DNA of 64,000 bases from Petunia secreta. Its lineage: Eukaryota; Streptophyta; Magnoliopsida; Solanales; Solanaceae. A model generated the notes under the pieces. It had not been told where the DNA came from. It did no database searches and saw nothing but the letters and a program-made list of their open reading frames with translations. The stretch spans positions 21,333,501 to 21,397,500 of the forward strand of contig JARKIP010000021.1 of assembly GCA_029990175.1 (NCBI GenBank), in the 5' to 3' direction. The first letter of the stretch is position 1, and each line of letters opens with the position of its first letter. The translations under genes were made by a program, and so were the position numbers. Shown piece by piece: positions 60,661 through 64,000 of the stretch.

Positions 60661-61062
60661 ATGTCTCATCAAGGATCAACTTGTTCTCACAGCTCCTCTC
60701 AAAATCGTCGATGTTGGTGTGGCTTACCTGCGATACAATTCACGGCGGGCACACAGTCGAATGCTGGACGAAAATTTTGCAAGTGTCCCCGCAAGGGTAG
60801 TAGCAATTGCGGATTTTGGGAATGGTGTGACGAGGAGTATCCCCAGCCTACTACATTGGTTTTAAACAAGTTGAAAATTTCACTTGATGAAGTTTGTGAA
60901 GAAAGGGCCAATTTGCTGAAGGAAGTTGACAAATTAGGGGCTTGTAATACTACAAATTTATTGAAGATCAGCAAGTTAGAGGCTAAATTGCAACGGTGGA
61001 AGTTGTATTTCTTATTGTCTTGGGCAGCTTTTTTGGGTTTCATTGTAGCTAGGTTTATTTGA
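60661..61062 (+). CDS. GRF-type zinc-finger protein with coiled coil and C-terminal membrane segment (133 aa)
   Basis: N-terminal GRF zinc finger: CWCGLPA, NAGRKFCKC with the G-R-x-F signature, and FWEWCDEEY (residues ~18-62). GRF fingers bind nucleic acid in DNA-repair proteins; the plant versions are short and of unknown role. ~75-115 is a leucine-rich coiled coil (ISLDEVCEERANLLKEVDKL). The end is hydrophobic (LYFLLSWAAFLGFIVARF), a likely tail-anchor. This finger, coil and membrane-end layout is common among plant GRF proteins. The frame is complete, with its own promoter and followed at once by the shared downstream block. Confidence 0.85.
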   Translation: MSHQGSTCSHSSSQNRRCWCGLPAIQFTAGTQSNAGRKFCKCPRKGSSNCGFWEWCDEEYPQPTTLVLNKLKISLDEVCEERANLLKEVDKLGACNTTNLLKISKLEAKLQRWKLYFLLSWAAFLGFIVARFI

Positions 61063-61077
61063 TACCAGTTGCTGTTT

Positions 61078-61222
61078 ATTTGAACGTTTAAGTTAATGTT
61101 TCGAGCATTTATCAATGGCGTTCCAAATTCCTATTATTTTTGTAGTGTATAAATCAAATTTATCATCATACGGATGTTCTAATACTGCAAACGGGATGTT
61201 CAGTGTAATGCAAAATAACATT
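61078..61222 (+). repeat. Shared downstream block, copy 2 (after GRF gene)
   Basis: Nearly collinear with copy 1, with a few substitutions (gtttaagttaatgtttcgag, gatgttctaatactgcaaac, gatgttcagtgtaatgcaaa). It starts 16 bases after the GRF stop codon and lies between convergent genes. Confidence 0.9.
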
Positions 61223-61341
61223 CATAAATATTCAAAACATGCTAGATTGTACTGAAAATTAAAGGACAACAGTTCTAAACACGACATTCAAGTCATATAG
61301 AAAATCTTCTTAAATGACTACACTTGAAATAGTTCTTCATT

Positions 61342-61680
61342 TCACATGCGTTCCGCTGGAGGCCGTGGTGGTGAAGAGTAGTTTTGGGGGTCAATCTCGA
61401 GTGCAGCTTGAATACCACGAAGCATACGCTTAATAAGATTGATATCCTCACGGAATTCATCGAACCTAATTCTTAATCGCTCCACTTGATCCTCCACATT
61501 TCCTATATATACTGCAAACTGATCAACATCTGAGGTCAGATCTGCGATATCTTCACGGACATGATCGATTTCAGTGAACCTACTAGTACTTGGAACTCCA
61601 CTATCATGTTCTGGTGCTCTTGGTTGCCTTACTCTGCGAGACATTGTTTTTGTTTCGCCTTGTTGTTGTTGTGCAGACAT
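61342..61680 (-). CDS. Coiled-coil cargo protein (100-112 aa), related to the 97-aa protein
   Basis: Basic N-terminus (MSRRVRQPRAPEH), then a helical heptad region (REDIADLTSDVDQFAVYIG, VEDQVERLRIRFDEFREDI). It ends in IKRMLRGIQAALEIDPQNY and SSPPRPP, matching the C-terminal pattern of the gene at 57746. The longest frame starts at 61680. However, the TATA box (CTATAAATG, ~61690) is so close that transcription would begin after that ATG, so the second Met (61644, giving 100 aa) is the more likely start. Convergent with the GRF gene. Family unknown. Confidence 0.7.
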   Translation of the reverse strand: MSAQQQQGETKTMSRRVRQPRAPEHDSGVPSTSRFTEIDHVREDIADLTSDVDQFAVYIGNVEDQVERLRIRFDEFREDINLIKRMLRGIQAALEIDPQNYSSPPRPPAERM

Positions 61681-61785
61681 TTAACATTTATAGAAGGCTT
61701 GGTGCCTTTTCGGTTGCATATGTGATGATTTAAAGAGGCACATATTCGCATTGAATGGTTGGGGTTAGTACACGTGTTTTAACTG
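61681..61785 (-). promoter_or_regulatory. Promoter of the minus-strand coiled-coil gene with shared module
   Basis: On the minus strand ACACGTG, then ACTAACCCCAACCATTCAAT (61777-61750), repeats the module upstream of the GRF gene. A TATA box TTCTATAAATG follows near 61690. Confidence 0.55.
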
Positions 61786-62110
61786 TGACCAGGGGTTCCT
61801 AATCCTTCCCGCGGAAGTCAGAACATCTTCATGGCGATACGAATCATCATATACTCGTTCCATTAGTCTATTGGTTTTTGACGTTTATAATTCAAATTGA
61901 TCTTCATGTTTGAAAATTATTTATAGCCTTCCAGTAGACTATTACGACTATTGGTATTTTTTAAACTACTCATCATTATACACTTAACGGCTATCCCCTT
62001 AAATTCAAATCTGAAGCAAAGCAACGAAGCGTCACTTCAAAAATTTAAAAAAATATATAACGGCTAGTGTTTTGGATAAAACACACTTAAGTCGGTTACC
62101 TATTTTTCTC
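61786..62110. other. Noncoding spacer of the MULE
   Basis: Divergent promoter space between the minus-strand gene and the next plus-strand gene. Contains aacggctat/aacggctag repeats (61987 and 62061). Confidence 0.5.
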
Positions 62111-62189
62111 CTATAAATACTCGATCAAACCATTCAAATTCAAAAAACTCTATACCACTACAACCTATAATCTTCAGCCAAAAATAAAA
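62111..62189 (+). promoter_or_regulatory. Core promoter of the basic-repeat gene
   Basis: TATA box ctataaatac (62111-62120), ~70 bases before the ATG. Confidence 0.65.
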
Positions 62190-62732
62190 ATGGTTCGCCG
62201 ACCTTCCTCCTCAATAGTTGCTACTGCTGCAAGAACAGGAGCAACAAATACAAGAGCATCCACGTCAAGAGTACCAAAATCGACAAAGGGAGCAACATTG
62301 AAACAAGAAGGAAGAGGTGAAGCCAAGCAAAAAGAAGGAAGAACGGGAAGAGAGTCAGCCAAACAAAACGAAGGAAGAACGGGAAGAAGTGAAGCCAAGC
62401 AAAACGAAGGAAAAACGGGAAGAGGGTCAGCCATGCAAAAAGAAGGAAGAAAGGGAAGAGGATCAGCCAAGCAAAAAGAAGGAAAAACGGGAAGAGGATC
62501 AGCCAAGCTAATAGGAGGAAGAAAAAGTCGAAACACATCTGCTGAACGACAAGAACGTGCAAATGATATTTTGGAGCAACTTCGTGCTGAAGTTTGGGGT
62601 TGGAAGTTCAAATTTGAGGAATTCTTCGAATACTACAATAGGGACGTCAAAAAGATGTTGAAAGAAATAAAGAGGATAAAGAACATGCTCCAGATAGCAA
62701 CCTTGAATCAAGAAAGGACTGCATCGCGTTGA
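62190..62732 (+). CDS. Lys/Arg-rich repeat protein with C-terminal coiled coil (180 aa)
   Basis: No family recognised. After a Ser/Thr/Ala-rich start (MVRRPSSS), residues ~40-110 hold about six copies of a 12-13 residue unit of the form (G)SAKQKEGRTGR, strongly basic. It would suit binding to nucleic acid or acting as a nuclear signal. The C-terminus is helical (NDILEQLRAEVWGWKFKFEE, VKKMLKEIKRIKNML) and loosely resembles the coils of the two other small cargo proteins (LSADVW versus LRAEVW). The DNA repeat (62318-62520) is in frame. The opposite strand gives a long hydrophobic frame, a by-product of the repeat. The frame is complete and preceded by a TATA box. Confidence 0.7.
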   Translation: MVRRPSSSIVATAARTGATNTRASTSRVPKSTKGATLKQEGRGEAKQKEGRTGRESAKQNEGRTGRSEAKQNEGKTGRGSAMQKEGRKGRGSAKQKEGKTGRGSAKLIGGRKSRNTSAERQERANDILEQLRAEVWGWKFKFEEFFEYYNRDVKKMLKEIKRIKNMLQIATLNQERTASR

Positions 62733-62943
62733 AGTGAAAACGCATATTATTGACCAGGATGTTAATATGACTGTTTATTAAGTAATGTCTTAAATGCTAA
62801 TATAATTAGCATACTTTTGTAAAGCGCTGAATCGCCTGGTTCTTGATTATCAATGTATAAAGTAACTTTAATGTTTAGAACATCTGTTGTTGTTTCCCTA
62901 TTTACTAGATATTGAACATCAAATAACCATTAAATTAAAAACT

Positions 62944-63092
62944 ATTTGAACGTACAAAATAATGTTCCGAAAATAACTAATGCTGTTCCTATAGTCTATA
63001 ATTTTTAATATTTTTAAGTCAATCTTATCATAATACAGATGTTCTAATAATGTAAACTCGATGTTCAGTGTAATGCAAAACAATAGTCATCA
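62944..63092 (+). repeat. Shared downstream block, copy 3 (between basic-repeat gene and Ulp1 gene)
   Basis: More diverged than copies 1 and 2 (gaacgtacaaaataatgttc, gatgttctaataatgtaaac, gatgttcagtgtaatgcaaa, tagtcat). It lies between convergent genes, like copy 2. Confidence 0.85.
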
Positions 63093-63184
63093 TTTGCCAT
63101 ATATACGCATCAAAAATGGGTAATCATCCATATATTACACCCATCAAAAGCAAAAACATAATTATCCAAATTTTACAACCCATA

Positions 63185-63847
63185 CTAAGGGACTAATTTG
63201 CCATGGAATATGTCCACAGCAAATTTAACTAGACAGTCTTCTATCACATTGTCACAAAGATCTTCCATCGGGGTGTTGGACAGCAAATGTTCGAGGAACA
63301 TGATGGCATACGCTCCACATGCAGTACCAGTCAAATTCCTTGGAAGGCCTTGGATGCGCTCGTACGGCCACATTTCCATAGATTGGATTTCAGGAGGGAG
63401 GTGGTTGAATTTCCCCGACTGCCGGATGTATATTGGGAACATGTACATAATTGGCCCCATTATTGAATCAAAGCGGTCTTCATTGTACACCCCAATGTTG
63501 CAGTCGTAGACATCGATCCTTGCCTCCTCTAAATAAAAGACGCATGTAACATAATGCGTGCTTTCAATGTTATACACGGCAAAGAGTCTTTTCACACCAT
63601 CCCACTTCCTTCCACCCGGATATGGAGACTTACCTCTGGCATAATCAAGGAATGTATCCTCAAACTTATATGCTGCTAGGTATTTGTCAAGGCCGACACC
63701 AAACCCCCTTGCCTCCTCTTCAGCCGCACCGTATCGAACGCACATGTTGGTCAAGAATGAAAGATCGAGGATGAGATTAGAGCTATCATAATGCCGGGGG
63801 TAAGCCTTATGCCTCACACGCATCAAGGCCAAGTACTCATCCATAAA
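63185..63847 (-). CDS. Ulp1-type (C48) cysteine protease, last exon; 5' part outside the window
   Basis: Similar to SUMO/NEDD8-specific Ulp1 peptidases that remove small modifiers. The papain-like core is seen: catalytic His in ESTHYVTCVFYL, Asp in IDVYDCN, and Cys in GTACGAYAIMFLEHL. The usual Gln of the oxyanion hole is not obvious (RNLTGTACG precedes the Cys). The exon opens with a good acceptor (TATTCTGCAG|TTTATGGATG) in phase 0, so MDEYLALMRV need not be the start; upstream exons should lie beyond 64000. Ulp1 genes carried by MULEs (Kaonashi-type) are known; this is the diagnostic cargo. No stop interrupts it. Confidence 0.85.
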   Translation of the reverse strand, partial: FMDEYLALMRVRHKAYPRHYDSSNLILDLSFLTNMCVRYGAAEEEARGFGVGLDKYLAAYKFEDTFLDYARGKSPYPGGRKWDGVKRLFAVYNIESTHYVTCVFYLEEARIDVYDCNIGVYNEDRFDSIMGPIMYMFPIYIRQSGKFNHLPPEIQSMEMWPYERIQGLPRNLTGTACGAYAIMFLEHLLSNTPMEDLCDNVIEDCLVKFAVDIFHGKLVP

Positions 63848-64000
63848 CTGCAGAATAAAACAAATTAGAAGTTGTGAATAAAACTATGCCGACACATACT
63901 ATTGTATGTTTGGACCAGCAAGTCGAATGTTCAACGAACATAGGACCATCAGGTTCCGAGCGGAGAAATAAATGTTCGTTCTTCGATAAAAACCAAACAC

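Larger units (their letters stand above)
53857..64000 (+). mobile_element. Very large Mutator-like element with cargo genes (continues past the window)
   Basis: An apparently intact MULE transposase with promoter and spliced leader is followed by at least five further genes, including a Ulp1-type protease, a cargo known from Kaonashi-type MULEs. Unity of the region is supported by three copies of one ~140-bp block (57360, 61078 and 62944), a shared promoter module, and a common GTTC/GAAC-rich noncoding style from about 54.5 kb to the edge. The left tip is a guess (tttggggacatttggtcaaaagggac, followed by further aaaagggacaca words). The right end is outside, so the inverted repeats and target duplication cannot be verified. 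Confidence 0.7.

Noticed and set aside
62221..62562. 113-aa hydrophobic minus-strand frame
   Set aside because: It is the antisense of the basic repeat in the gene at 62190; the Phe/Leu pattern mirrors the Lys/Glu/Arg codons.

Overview
This is a plant nuclear window. It is AT-rich, with long intergenic stretches, introns with GT-AG borders, LTR retrotransposons, MITEs, and one clear host gene of a land-plant-specific family. The repeat flavour (several MITE and SINE types, Tat-lineage Ty3 elements with an antisense gene) suggests a eudicot, most likely Solanaceae. That assignment is my inference and was not tested by any search.

Layout. 1-876 is the end of an LTR. 877-5469 is noncoding with microsatellites and MITEs, ending in a terminal-inverted-repeat element. 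5470-11196 is a full-length but frame-broken Ty1/copia element (624-bp LTRs, AAAAG target duplication). Fifty bases later, 11252-17294 is a second, unrelated copia element on the minus strand (ATATA target duplication), with a third insertion inside its RNase H region. 18502-19731 is a decayed pogo/Tigger-like DNA transposon. 21153-24203 (minus) holds the only ordinary host gene: a two-exon WIP-type C2H2 zinc-finger transcription factor closest in layout to WIP2/NTT. 27055-30907 is a CACTA transposon with dense palindromic subterminal repeats and an internally deleted transposase. 30908-41708 is gene-free and carries a long-TIR Mutator-type element with a nested MITE, Tourist-like and Stowaway-like MITEs, and G-rich tracts. 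41709-50655 is a Ty3/gypsy Tat-lineage element. It has lost its reverse transcriptase but keeps a spliced antisense gene. 51573-52850 is a 66-bp minisatellite split by a MITE.

From about 53.86 kb to the right edge lies the most unusual part: a very large Mutator-like element that runs out of the window. It encodes an apparently intact 753-aa MURA-type transposase (two coding exons), followed by cargo. The cargo is a 97-aa coiled-coil protein, a GRF zinc-finger protein with a C-terminal membrane segment, a minus-strand 100-112 aa coiled-coil protein related to the 97-aa one, a protein with a basic repeat, and a Ulp1-type (C48) cysteine protease. Three of these genes are followed by copies of the same ~140-bp block. 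Two share a promoter module. The noncoding DNA throughout, introns included, is studded with GTTC/GAAC words that are rare in the exons. Mutator elements carrying Ulp1 genes (Kaonashi-type) are known; the small cargo set and the shared noncoding code seen here are what deserve follow-up.
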